DNA of 28,137 bases. Source: a virus. The position numbers and the translations under genes are program-made. Each line of letters starts with the position of its first letter. The first letter of the stretch is position 1. Positions 8,599 through 15,790 of this stretch are shown here, in pieces. The notes beneath the pieces are model-generated. The model had not been told where the DNA came from. It saw nothing but the letters and a program-made list of their open reading frames with translations, and did not search any database. Location of the stretch: positions 1 to 28,137 of IMG/VR virus record IMGVR_UViG_3300009151_000298; one strand, 5' to 3'.

Positions 8599-10485
8599 GT
8601 GAAACAAATAAAAATTGATTATACCGCGAGTATTGCAGAGCTTAAAGAGTTATATCTTACGGCGAAAACTGCATATTATGAAGATGCTGCCCCGTTGTTC
8701 TCTGATATGGAATTTGATAAACTTGAAGACCACCTTAAAGCCAACGTAAAAGAATGGGCCAACATCGTTGGTGCTCCTGTTAAAACAGTCAAAGTCCGTG
8801 CGCAATTGCCTATCCCAATGTTTAGCTTGGACAAGGTCAAAATTGATACCGTGGATAAATGGCTTGCTCAGCATAAGAAAAAATCACTTGTGTTGATGGA
8901 CAAACTTGATGGTGCCAGCGTTCAGTTGGTGTACAAAGCAGGAAAACCAGTCAAGGCCTTTACACGTGGTGATGGTATCGAAGGCGGCGATATCAGTTTC
9001 CTTATTCCCAGCATGAATATTCCCAAGCTTACGGGTGATACCCGTGATTTCATAGTACGTATGGAAGCATTGTTTTCCAAACAAGCGTTTAAAAAATGGG
9101 ATACAGAATTTAAATCAGATCGCAATGCTGTTAGTGGCCTGTTGAATAACCAGGTTGCACAGCCAGCATTGAAAGATGTAGATTTCGTTGTGCTGCAAGT
9201 GCTTGATCCAAGCATGAGCATATCGCTTGGACTTGATTGGGCTGCTGCTCAAGGATTTAAAATAGTAGATAATGTTGTTTGTGAGGCTACTGCGGTCGAC
9301 CAAGCAACTTTGGCAACGATGTTGTCGGTCCGTAAAGAATTATCAAAATATCGCTGTGATGGTATTGTGATTGCACTTGATGAAGCTAATCCCTTACCCA
9401 CAGAAGATAATCCGGATTGGGCTGTGGCGTTTAAGAAAAATGATGATGCTGCTGATGCACCAAAAACAAAAATCATTGATATACTTTGGGAAGTATCATC
9501 GCATGGTTATATCATTCCCAAAGCCAAAGTTGAACCAGTTGAGTTTGATGGGGCAACTGTGCAATATGTTTCTGTAAAAAATGCACGTTGGATGGAGGCT
9601 AACAACATTGGTATTGGTGCAGAGATCGCAATTGTGCGTAGTGGTGATATTATCCCGTGTATTATTGGCGTGATAACGGCTGCTAAGAAAATACAAAAGC
9701 CCGATGCTGCTGTGGTGGGTGAGTATAAATGGAATGATGGTGGGACTGATTATATCTTGTCCGATCCCGAAGCAAGCCCAGCTTATCAAGTCAAGCGTAT
9801 CTTACGCACATTCCAAACACTTGACATTGACTTTATGGGTGAAGGCAATGTGCAACGATTATATGAAGCAGGTTTTACAACTGCAAACAGCATATTCAAA
9901 GCCAGTGTGCGAGATTTAATGAAAGCAGATGGAATCCAACTGCGTGGAGCACAAAAGATTCACGATGCAATCCACAAAGTAATTGACAATGGGGTGTCGA
10001 TGCCCATGTTGATGGATGCAAGTGGTGCCTTCCCGCGTGGTATTGGTACCCGGCGTGCAGAGATGATTGGAGTTGCACATGATTTGGATATGCTGATGAG
10101 CAAGAGCAGTGCAGAGATTATTGCAACCGTGTCCAATGTACCGCAATTTGAAATGAAGACTGCCATAATGTTTGAAAGCGGTGTGAAGGGATTCAAAGCG
10201 TGGATGAAAGAAACTGGGCTTACTGTTGCTGCGCCGGTGAAAAAGGTTATGAAGGAGTCGACAGGAGCGTTAAAAGATGTTAAAGTAACGTTTACTGGTT
10301 ATCGTAACGAAGATGAAGAAAAGCATGTGGAAGCTAACGGTGGCGAGGTTATCTCTTTTGGATCTAAAACAACTGTGTTGCTGTATAAGGCAGGTGGTAA
10401 GAAGTCCAGCAAGCTTGATAAAGCGGCAGCAAAAGGAATTACTGTAATGACGTGGTCGGAATTTAAAAAGATGTATAAGGTTTGA
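8599..10485 (+). CDS. ligA: NAD-dependent DNA ligase
   Basis: Seals nicks in DNA using NAD+. I choose GTG 8599 (628 residues) because GGAG sits six bases upstream; TTG 8587 would overlap that site. Domain order is that of LigA: an N-terminal Ia-like helix pair (TAYYEDAAPLFSDMEFDKLE) for NMN binding; PMFSLDKV; adenylation motif with Lys102 in MDKLDG; TRGDGIEG; an OB fold with a GDIIPCIIG motif; helix-hairpin-helix repeats; and a C-terminal BRCT domain (about 555-628). The linker where bacterial LigA carries a four-Cys zinc finger (about residues 373-396) has no Cys at all. It is somewhat shorter than E. coli LigA (671). T4 itself uses an ATP-dependent ligase, so this is a different solution. 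Confidence 0.93.
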   Translation: MKQIKIDYTASIAELKELYLTAKTAYYEDAAPLFSDMEFDKLEDHLKANVKEWANIVGAPVKTVKVRAQLPIPMFSLDKVKIDTVDKWLAQHKKKSLVLMDKLDGASVQLVYKAGKPVKAFTRGDGIEGGDISFLIPSMNIPKLTGDTRDFIVRMEALFSKQAFKKWDTEFKSDRNAVSGLLNNQVAQPALKDVDFVVLQVLDPSMSISLGLDWAAAQGFKIVDNVVCEATAVDQATLATMLSVRKELSKYRCDGIVIALDEANPLPTEDNPDWAVAFKKNDDAADAPKTKIIDILWEVSSHGYIIPKAKVEPVEFDGATVQYVSVKNARWMEANNIGIGAEIAIVRSGDIIPCIIGVITAAKKIQKPDAAVVGEYKWNDGGTDYILSDPEASPAYQVKRILRTFQTLDIDFMGEGNVQRLYEAGFTTANSIFKASVRDLMKADGIQLRGAQKIHDAIHKVIDNGVSMPMLMDASGAFPRGIGTRRAEMIGVAHDLDMLMSKSSAEIIATVSNVPQFEMKTAIMFESGVKGFKAWMKETGLTVAAPVKKVMKESTGALKDVKVTFTGYRNEDEEKHVEANGGEVISFGSKTTVLLYKAGGKKSSKLDKAAAKGITVMTWSEFKKMYKV

Positions 10486-10520
10486 TATGACCATGTAAAA
10501 ATTTATTAAAGGAACCCACA

Positions 10521-10625
10521 ATGTGGAATGCACTACTGCTAACAATTGTTGCGACAATTATTTGTATTGGCCCAACTAGTATTTGTATGTTGATTGACTG
10601 GATTTGTAATAGATATAAGAAATAA
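10521..10625 (+). CDS. 34-residue hydrophobic peptide (small membrane protein)
   Basis: An ATG with AAAGGA eleven bases upstream opens a 34-residue frame ending in TAA at 10623-10625. The peptide has one hydrophobic span (LLLTIVATIICIGPTSICML), a short acidic/Trp segment and a basic end (NRYKK), so a single-pass inner-membrane protein is likely. Three Cys and a central Gly-Pro are present. It lies between ligA and a radical SAM gene 12 bases downstream. Two readings are possible: an ordinary small phage membrane protein, or a substrate of the adjacent enzyme. I favour the first because there is no leader/core-like division. Confidence 0.5.
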   Translation: MWNALLLTIVATIICIGPTSICMLIDWICNRYKK

Positions 10626-10637
10626 CAGTGACCAATA

Positions 10638-11498
10638 ATGTTAATTACTGATATAAAATGGTTACATATCGAAGCAACTTCAAAATGCAATGCATGGTGT
10701 CCGGCCTGCTCTCGTAATCAAAATGGGTATGGTATAACACCTGGACTAATTGAACAAGATTTATCTGTAGATAAATTCAAACAAGTTATAGAGCAATGTT
10801 CTAAACTTAGTGGCATTCAATTTTGTGGTAATTTTGGAGATCCCATCGCCGCCAATAACATATTACAATTAATTGATCTTGCCAAATCCGCAGCGGATAA
10901 GATACAGATACATACCAATGGCGGTCTGCGTAGTAAAGCATGGTGGGAAAGATTAGCCAATAATCTTAAAGATATCGACCATGACGTATGGTTTGGGATA
11001 GATGGTATCGGTCCAACACATGAAATTTATCGCCAAGGAACCAAATATCAAAAAGTAATTGATAATGCACAAGCATTTATCGCTGCCGGGGGAACAGCAA
11101 CTTGGCAATTTATTCCATATGCACATAATCAACATCAATTAACAGACTGTATTAAACTAAGCCAACAATATAAATTTAAAAAGTTTAAAGTAATAAAAAG
11201 TTTTAGGTCTACGCAAGATGTAAAACATTGGAAGACTGGCAAATCATTTCGATTAGAACCCAGTGATCTATATAAAACAATATTCTTCTCACCAAAAAAA
11301 GGAATTTTAGAAAAGGAAAATTGTATGCATCTTGAACAGCCCAGCATCTATGTTGCTGCATCTGGAAAAATAAGCCCATGTTGTTATTTTTCAGAACACA
11401 AATCATTCAACTCCGTTAATGATATGTTGCATAATTTGGATATAACAACATCACTTAATACACCCGACAATGTATGTTCATCTAATTGTGGCACATGA
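10638..11498 (+). CDS. Radical SAM protein with SPASM-like C-terminal cysteines
   Basis: A 286-residue enzyme expected to use a [4Fe-4S] cluster and S-adenosylmethionine for radical chemistry. The cluster motif CX3CX2C is Cys17, Cys21, Cys24 (CNAWCPAC). A Gly-rich stretch (FCGNFGDPIA) takes the place of the usual GGEP motif, and IHTNGG and FGIDG follow as in radical SAM barrels. The C-terminal 60 residues hold six Cys (NCMHLEQ, SPCCYF, VCSSNC), consistent with a SPASM/twitch auxiliary cluster. SPASM enzymes often modify peptides, but substrate is unknown. There is no clear Shine-Dalgarno before ATG 10638. The next gene starts one base after the stop. Confidence 0.8.
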   Translation: MLITDIKWLHIEATSKCNAWCPACSRNQNGYGITPGLIEQDLSVDKFKQVIEQCSKLSGIQFCGNFGDPIAANNILQLIDLAKSAADKIQIHTNGGLRSKAWWERLANNLKDIDHDVWFGIDGIGPTHEIYRQGTKYQKVIDNAQAFIAAGGTATWQFIPYAHNQHQLTDCIKLSQQYKFKKFKVIKSFRSTQDVKHWKTGKSFRLEPSDLYKTIFFSPKKGILEKENCMHLEQPSIYVAASGKISPCCYFSEHKSFNSVNDMLHNLDITTSLNTPDNVCSSNCGT

Positions 11499-11499
11499 C

Positions 11500-13050
11500 A
11501 TGCCAACAACACAAATACTCGATAAATATAACATGTTCTTAAGTTATCTCATGTTGACAGTGGCGCTGAGTCTTAGCATGATTGCTGCATTTTATTCTAT
11601 AATGGGTCTGGCAGCTATTTTTGCCGCGGCAGTAATTCCTATCGTGATTATGGGCAGTATTCTTGCAGTGGCCAAACTCACAGTCACCGTTTGGTTACAT
11701 GAACATTGGCTACGTTGTAGGATATTGATGAAGATGTATCTCACAACGGCAGTGATGGTGTTGATGTTGATCACCAGTATGGGAATCTTCGGCTTCCTCA
11801 GCAAAGCCCATCTTGATCAAGCTGTGCCTGCCGGTGATGTTGCTGCCAGGGTAGCATTGTTTGATGACAAGATAACCACAGAGAAAAGCAATATCGCCAC
11901 ATCTCGCACAGCATTAAAACAAATGGATGCCGCAGTAGATCAACGCATGGCCAGGAGTGATGATGAAAAAGGTGCCGAACGTGCAGTACAGATACGCCGT
12001 AGTCAACAAGCTGAACGGGCCCGCATCCAGAAAGATATTGATGCAGCACAAAAAGTAATCACTAAACTTAGTGAAGAACGTGCGCCCATTGCCAGTGAAT
12101 TAAGAAAGGTCGAAGCCGAAGTAGGTCCCATCAAATACATCGCGGCGTTTATCTATAACGATAAGCCGGATGAAGGAATGTTAGAAAGAGCTGTACGTTG
12201 GGTTATAGTAACAATTGTTTTCGTGTTTGATCCGTTGGCCATAATGATGTTGTTAGCTGCCACAGAAAGTTTGGGTTGGAAAAAAGCCGAACTCAAATCT
12301 GTAGTGATAGATACTCCTGTAGTGCCTGAGCCTACTATACCCGATGCTGTCGAGCCACCTATCACGATTGAAACAGCATCTGCTGTTGAACCACCTCCAA
12401 CTCATCCAACCGAGGGAGAAAAACAGGAGGCTGCATGGTTAAAGGACGAGTATTACGACTTAGATGAAAAATCAAAAGTAATAGAAACACCCAAGTCCGA
12501 AGATATACTGTCAGCAATGGTCGAGGATGACAAGTCTGCAATGAACATAGTACCTCCAGAAGAAATACCTGGTGTTACTACCAGACCATTTACTGCTGAC
12601 GAAATAGCTATACTAGATAAACCTGTTGATGATGTGGAAGAAGGAACACCAGATGAGAAGGCAGCTGAACGTGCATGGAAAACAGCAAACCCAAACGACA
12701 CTTTAAAACATCAAAGGGCATTGTTGGAACAAGGAAAAATCCAACAGTTGCCGTGGATTACATTAGACAATAAGCAAGGAAGTATGTTGGGATTTGGAAC
12801 TCAGTTTCCCGCCGCACCACGACGTGGCTCTATGTTTGTAAAGGTTGACCGTATGCCCACTGCATTGTTCAAATTCAACGGGCTTGATTGGATTGAAACA
12901 GATAAGAATCTTAGCGACGAATTTTCTTATAATGCGGCGTATATAGAGCATCTTATCGCCAAGATATATTCTGGTGAATATGATCCAGAGCTGCTGAATG
13001 ATGCAGAACGTTCTCAGATAGAACTCACATATCGGCAAAGCATAATTTGA
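11500..13050 (+). CDS. Membrane protein with coiled coil and long acidic cytoplasmic tail
   Basis: I choose ATG 11500 (516 residues), one base after the radical SAM stop; ATG 11470 would lie inside that gene. Hydrophobic spans are at about 12-34, 36-60, 79-101 and 231-256, giving probably four transmembrane helices. A charged heptad-rich region (about 115-210, KITTEKSNIAT...RARIQKDIDAAQKVITKL) should be a coiled coil between spans three and four. Residues 270-400 are Pro/Glu-rich and disordered. The last 100 residues look folded (GSMFVKVDRMPTALFKFNGLDW). I know similar proteins only as phage genes of unknown role. A scaffold at the inner membrane is a plausible guess. Confidence 0.65.
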   Translation: MPTTQILDKYNMFLSYLMLTVALSLSMIAAFYSIMGLAAIFAAAVIPIVIMGSILAVAKLTVTVWLHEHWLRCRILMKMYLTTAVMVLMLITSMGIFGFLSKAHLDQAVPAGDVAARVALFDDKITTEKSNIATSRTALKQMDAAVDQRMARSDDEKGAERAVQIRRSQQAERARIQKDIDAAQKVITKLSEERAPIASELRKVEAEVGPIKYIAAFIYNDKPDEGMLERAVRWVIVTIVFVFDPLAIMMLLAATESLGWKKAELKSVVIDTPVVPEPTIPDAVEPPITIETASAVEPPPTHPTEGEKQEAAWLKDEYYDLDEKSKVIETPKSEDILSAMVEDDKSAMNIVPPEEIPGVTTRPFTADEIAILDKPVDDVEEGTPDEKAAERAWKTANPNDTLKHQRALLEQGKIQQLPWITLDNKQGSMLGFGTQFPAAPRRGSMFVKVDRMPTALFKFNGLDWIETDKNLSDEFSYNAAYIEHLIAKIYSGEYDPELLNDAERSQIELTYRQSII

Positions 13051-13078
13051 CAATAATTGGTTTTTTGTGTTATAAATA
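13047..13078 (+). promoter_or_regulatory. Composite early/late promoter before hsp20
   Basis: TATAAATA (13071-13078) is a perfect T4-type late element. TTGACA (13047-13052) lies 18 bases upstream of its first six bases, so TATAAA can also serve as a sigma-70 -10 box. The start would be about 13083, leaving a leader of about 55 bases with a TGTGG/CCACA stem (13082-13086 with 13101-13105) and AAAGGAGAA before the ATG. Confidence 0.6.
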
Positions 13079-13137
13079 CATTGTGGTGCCGATGGTCGGG
13101 CCACACGATATTTTCGCTTACTTAAAGGAGAATTAAC

Positions 13138-13578
13138 ATGACGAAAATCACAGCACTAGATCTAACCCCGTTTTATCGTAATTCCATTGGCATTGATCGT
13201 TTATTTGACCGCATCGTAAATCAAATCGATCATGCAACAACAGCACCTGGATACCCACCCTATAACATCTTAAAAGTCAGTGATGATAATTTTGAAATAC
13301 AAGTGGCGGTAGCCGGATTTACGCAAGGTGATATCGACGTAAATTTCCATGAAGGTGAATTGGTTATTACTGGAGAAAAGAAAACAGAACCTGGTCCAGA
13401 AATTGTATTCCAACATCAGGGCATTAGCGCACGGAGATTTGTGCGTAGTTTTAGTTTAGCCGATTATGTTGAAGTCATTAATGCATCGGTTAAAGATGGT
13501 ATTCTTACTGTTGGACTAGAACGCCGTGTACCAGATGCAATGAAACCAAAAAGCATTGCAATTACGTATTCGAATTGA
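13138..13578 (+). CDS. Small heat shock protein Hsp20 (IbpA-like)
   Basis: A 146-residue ATP-independent chaperone expected to hold unfolding proteins in the cytoplasm. It follows the IbpA layout: an N-terminal arm with LTPFYRNSIGIDRLFDRI, then GYPPYNI (about 38-44), an alpha-crystallin domain (about 45-130) with VAGFTQGDIDV, GELVITGEKK and the terminal DGILTVGLERRVPD, and a short tail with KSIAI resembling the I-x-I anchoring motif. AAAGGAGAA gives a strong ribosome binding site and the promoter can be read early or late, so expression may be high. T4-like cyanophages also carry Hsp20, so this is a known class of phage cargo. Confidence 0.93.
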   Translation: MTKITALDLTPFYRNSIGIDRLFDRIVNQIDHATTAPGYPPYNILKVSDDNFEIQVAVAGFTQGDIDVNFHEGELVITGEKKTEPGPEIVFQHQGISARRFVRSFSLADYVEVINASVKDGILTVGLERRVPDAMKPKSIAITYSN

Positions 13579-13594
13579 TGTAATTGTGTAAATA

Positions 13595-13621
13595 CAGCAA
13601 AGGGTATTTTGCCCTTTGCTG
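13595..13621 (+). other. 10-bp hairpin between hsp20 and clpS
   Basis: Bases 13595-13604 (CAGCAAAGGG) pair perfectly with 13612-13621 (CCCTTTGCTG) around a 7-base loop. No T run follows, so it is not a standard intrinsic terminator; it could be an mRNA processing or stabilising element. GTAAATA immediately upstream (13588-13594) is a weak late-promoter lookalike. ClpS starts 19 bases downstream. Confidence 0.5.
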
Positions 13622-13640
13622 CAACCACCAAGGAATTGAC

Positions 13641-13949
13641 ATGTCACAATCTGATACAACTACAAAAACAAAAATCAATACTTCCGTTAAAGAACCACCT
13701 CTGTATAAAGTGATTTATATTAATGATAGCATCACCAGCATGGAATTTGTTGTTCAAACTTTGGTTAATTTTTTCGATTATAATTCCCAGACAGCCATGA
13801 AGATCACAGAGGATATACATGAAGCTGGATCGGCTGTGGTTGCAATCTGTCCTTTTGAAATTGCAGAACAGAAAGGCATCGAAGTTACTATCTGTGCTCG
13901 TTCAGAAAACTTCCCTTTACAGATTAAACTAGAACCAGAAACTGCATAA
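13641..13949 (+). CDS. clpS: ATP-dependent Clp protease adaptor ClpS
   Basis: A 102-residue adaptor that in bacteria delivers N-degron substrates to ClpA(P). I choose ATG 13641, with AAGGA upstream; an earlier ATG at 13584 runs through the hairpin and is unlikely. The core matches ClpS: YKVIYINDSITSMEFVVQTL, where the acidic ND and M-E-F-V-V line the N-degron pocket; then FFDYNSQTAMKITEDIHEAGSAVVAI and a terminal PLQIKLEPE. The N-terminal 20 residues are a Thr/Ser/Lys-rich flexible arm, as usual. It may redirect host ClpAP or work with the ClpP-like protease encoded at 25719-26288. Confidence 0.92.
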   Translation: MSQSDTTTKTKINTSVKEPPLYKVIYINDSITSMEFVVQTLVNFFDYNSQTAMKITEDIHEAGSAVVAICPFEIAEQKGIEVTICARSENFPLQIKLEPETA

Positions 13950-13955
13950 ACATAC

Positions 13956-14321
13956 ATGAATATAATTTTTGGTAAAGAGAATATCAAGCAAGATAACAAG
14001 TACATTGTTTTGGAACTTGATACCATACGATTCCAACCGACCAATAAGACAGTCACAGCATATTGTGTAGTTGAACAGGTTCCTATACTTGATATGCCCA
14101 AGGTAGATAGTATGCGATCATTACATGAGAATCTCCTGATCAATTACAGAAAACGTGATTGGAATTTTTGTGAACAGGCCTTGGAACATCTCCAAGGATT
14201 CTGGGGCACCGAGTTAGACACATATTATAGTGACCTTCGCACCAGAATAGAAACATATCAAAAACAAGAACCCGAAGGAGAATGGGATGGCTGTATTGAA
14301 AAATCTTTGTCTGTTACTTAG
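13956..14321 (+). CDS. Conserved phage protein of unknown function
   Basis: A 121-residue protein six bases after clpS. The N-terminal half is beta-rich (NKYIVLELDTIRF, TVTAYCVVEQVPI) and the C-terminal half is helical (LHENLLINYRKRDWNFCEQALEHLQGFWGTELDTYYSDLRTRI). I recall related phage hypotheticals with this Trp-rich helical segment, but none with a known function. No membrane segment or signal peptide. The stop lies 35 bases inside the following lipoprotein gene, so the two are coupled. Confidence 0.6.
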   Translation: MNIIFGKENIKQDNKYIVLELDTIRFQPTNKTVTAYCVVEQVPILDMPKVDSMRSLHENLLINYRKRDWNFCEQALEHLQGFWGTELDTYYSDLRTRIETYQKQEPEGEWDGCIEKSLSVT

Positions 14322-14691
14322 CATCGCAATACTTGCAGCTGGATGTAGTTTGTTGGCCGTGAGTCATTTTGATAGTAATGAGCAATCAGTGCTGACCACA
14401 ATACTTCAAGTAAGTCAAGACAAGCGTGTGTGTACCGATGCTGGGGCAGTAATAACCGTTGTAAAAGGTCTTAACACACAAGCTGAATGGCTTAAGATAT
14501 ATGGTACCTCCCTTCCAAACAATGGTCCTATGCAAATTATGGCATTCCAGCTTTGGCAAGCCACAAACGAATTAAACACAAGATATGCACAAGCATCGCC
14601 GCCGGGGCGTGTGTATTGTGAACTTAAATTAGATAATGTACATAAACTAGCCGACATCATGCATGGTGTTAGTGCAAGGAGACCGAGATGA
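14287..14691 (+). CDS. Small lipoprotein
   Basis: A 134-residue protein with a lipoprotein signal: Lys5, a hydrophobic run (LCLLLSIAILAAG) and lipobox LAAGC with Cys20. AGGAG lies six bases before ATG 14287, which supports this start although it sits inside the previous gene. After the lipobox come about 110 residues with two more Cys that could pair in the periplasm (VCTDAG, YCELKL). The residue after Cys20 is Ser, not Asp, favouring outer-membrane sorting in an E. coli-like host. Role unknown; envelope modification or superinfection exclusion are possibilities. Confidence 0.7.
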   Translation: MAVLKNLCLLLSIAILAAGCSLLAVSHFDSNEQSVLTTILQVSQDKRVCTDAGAVITVVKGLNTQAEWLKIYGTSLPNNGPMQIMAFQLWQATNELNTRYAQASPPGRVYCELKLDNVHKLADIMHGVSARRPR

Positions 14692-14930
14692 TGAATATTG
14701 AAGATACGCTACGACATTTTACCACACAGGAAAATAAGTTAGGCGAACGTGCTCGACTTGCTGAACAATATTATGTGGCAATGAAAGCAGGCGATTTATC
14801 ACGTGACGAATATCAAGAACTTATGAACGATCTTAAACAAATAGAGATCGCAGAATCAGCAGCAACAGAATTAGATCAGGCGATTGCATTAAATGCAGTG
14901 ATAGATGCATTGATGAAATTACCTATTTAA
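14688..14930 (+). CDS. Small helical protein of unknown function
   Basis: An 80-residue, almost wholly alpha-helical, acidic protein (QENKLGERARLAEQYYVAMKAGDLSRDEYQELMNDLKQI). It starts with ATGATG overlapping the stop of the lipoprotein gene by four bases, so it is translationally coupled. No membrane span, Cys or recognised motif. The shape suits a small adaptor or scaffold, but nothing in the sequence proves it. Confidence 0.55.
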   Translation: MMNIEDTLRHFTTQENKLGERARLAEQYYVAMKAGDLSRDEYQELMNDLKQIEIAESAATELDQAIALNAVIDALMKLPI

Positions 14931-14962
14931 CCACAGAATAACTATACAGCTTGTATGTAGAG

Positions 14963-14993
14963 CTAAATATGTTATGCTATCATTTGATGATAG
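14963..14993 (+). promoter_or_regulatory. Late-type promoter element and leader hairpin of the porin gene
   Basis: CTAAATA (14963-14969) resembles a late promoter. Directly after it CTATCAT (14977-14983) pairs with ATGATAG (14987-14993) around a 3-base loop. The hairpin ends 20 bases before the porin ATG and just before AAAAGGA. A weak sigma-70 alternative is TTGTAT (14951) with TATGCT (14973). Confidence 0.4.
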
Positions 14994-15013
14994 ACTTTAA
15001 AAAAGGAAATATA

Positions 15014-15739
15014 ATGAAACAAGTAATTTTAGCAGTACTATTAGCAGTTGGCGCCGGCTTGGCCTATGCGGCAGATCCATCACCAGTTACTGGTAACTTT
15101 GGATTAACCACAGATTATAAACTACGTGGTATCAGCCAGTCACAAAATGGCTCGGCAGTACAAGGTGGTGTTGATTATGCTCCGGGCAACGGATTCTATA
15201 TTGGTAACTGGAATAGTTCAGTCAGCACACTGGTATACCGTAATGGCAACGGCATCCAAAGTGACATTTATGGTGGTTACAAGACAGAAGTTGCGAAAGG
15301 GATTACACTTGATGTAGGCTCTTACAATTATTTCTATCAACGTGCTACAAATGGCAACAATCCAAAGTTTGACACAAATGAAATTTACGTGGGTGTCGGC
15401 ACTGGACCGGTTGCAATCAAGTACAGCCGTTCACTTAGTGATTATTTTGGTGCAGTTAACAGCAAAGGTACACAATACTACCAAGCTGATGTTAGCTATC
15501 CGGTAGCAACAAAGTTAACGGCAGATGCACATATTGGTCGTACCAATGTTGCTAATTCTAACACCGCCGATTACACCGATTACAAACTTGGTGTGACTTA
15601 TAATATTACCGGTTGGAAAGTTGGCACACATTATTACACCAATGCTGGTTTAGGCTCAGCAGTACGTGTTGCTGACACAATAGATAATCGTCAGCTTTAC
15701 AAAAATGCAGTCGTGCTATCAGCAAGTAAATCATTTTAA
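15014..15739 (+). CDS. TorF-family (Gcw_chp) outer-membrane porin
   Basis: I choose ATG 15014 (241 residues), with AAAAGGA eight bases upstream; the ATG at 14951 would place a 21-residue extension before the signal peptide. Residues 1-19 are a classical signal peptide ending AYA before ADPSP. The mature part has the alternating pattern of a beta-barrel and the family opening (GNFGLTTDYKLRGISQS...AVQGGVDY), repeated strands ending in Tyr, and a C-terminal Phe (SASKSF), the usual Bam recognition end. Such porins are bacterial envelope proteins; finding one between phage genes suggests capture from a host. It may change host permeability or mask receptors. A bidirectional terminator follows. Confidence 0.85.
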   Translation: MKQVILAVLLAVGAGLAYAADPSPVTGNFGLTTDYKLRGISQSQNGSAVQGGVDYAPGNGFYIGNWNSSVSTLVYRNGNGIQSDIYGGYKTEVAKGITLDVGSYNYFYQRATNGNNPKFDTNEIYVGVGTGPVAIKYSRSLSDYFGAVNSKGTQYYQADVSYPVATKLTADAHIGRTNVANSNTADYTDYKLGVTYNITGWKVGTHYYTNAGLGSAVRVADTIDNRQLYKNAVVLSASKSF

Positions 15740-15755
15740 TAGCATCGAGTTATAG

Positions 15756-15787
15756 AAAATAAAACCCCTTAATTGGGGTTTTATTTT
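15756..15787. terminator. Bidirectional intrinsic terminator
   Basis: AAAATAAAACCCC (15756-15768) pairs with GGGGTTTTATTTT (15775-15787) around TTAATT, a perfect 13-bp inverted repeat with a T-rich end on both strands. It lies between the plus-strand porin and the converging minus-strand gene, so it can stop both. Confidence 0.85.
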
Positions 15788-15790
15788 GTC

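Noticed and set aside
11521-11534. GATAAATATAAC as a late promoter
   Set aside because: It lies inside the start of the membrane-protein gene and would only serve a transcript lacking its start codon.
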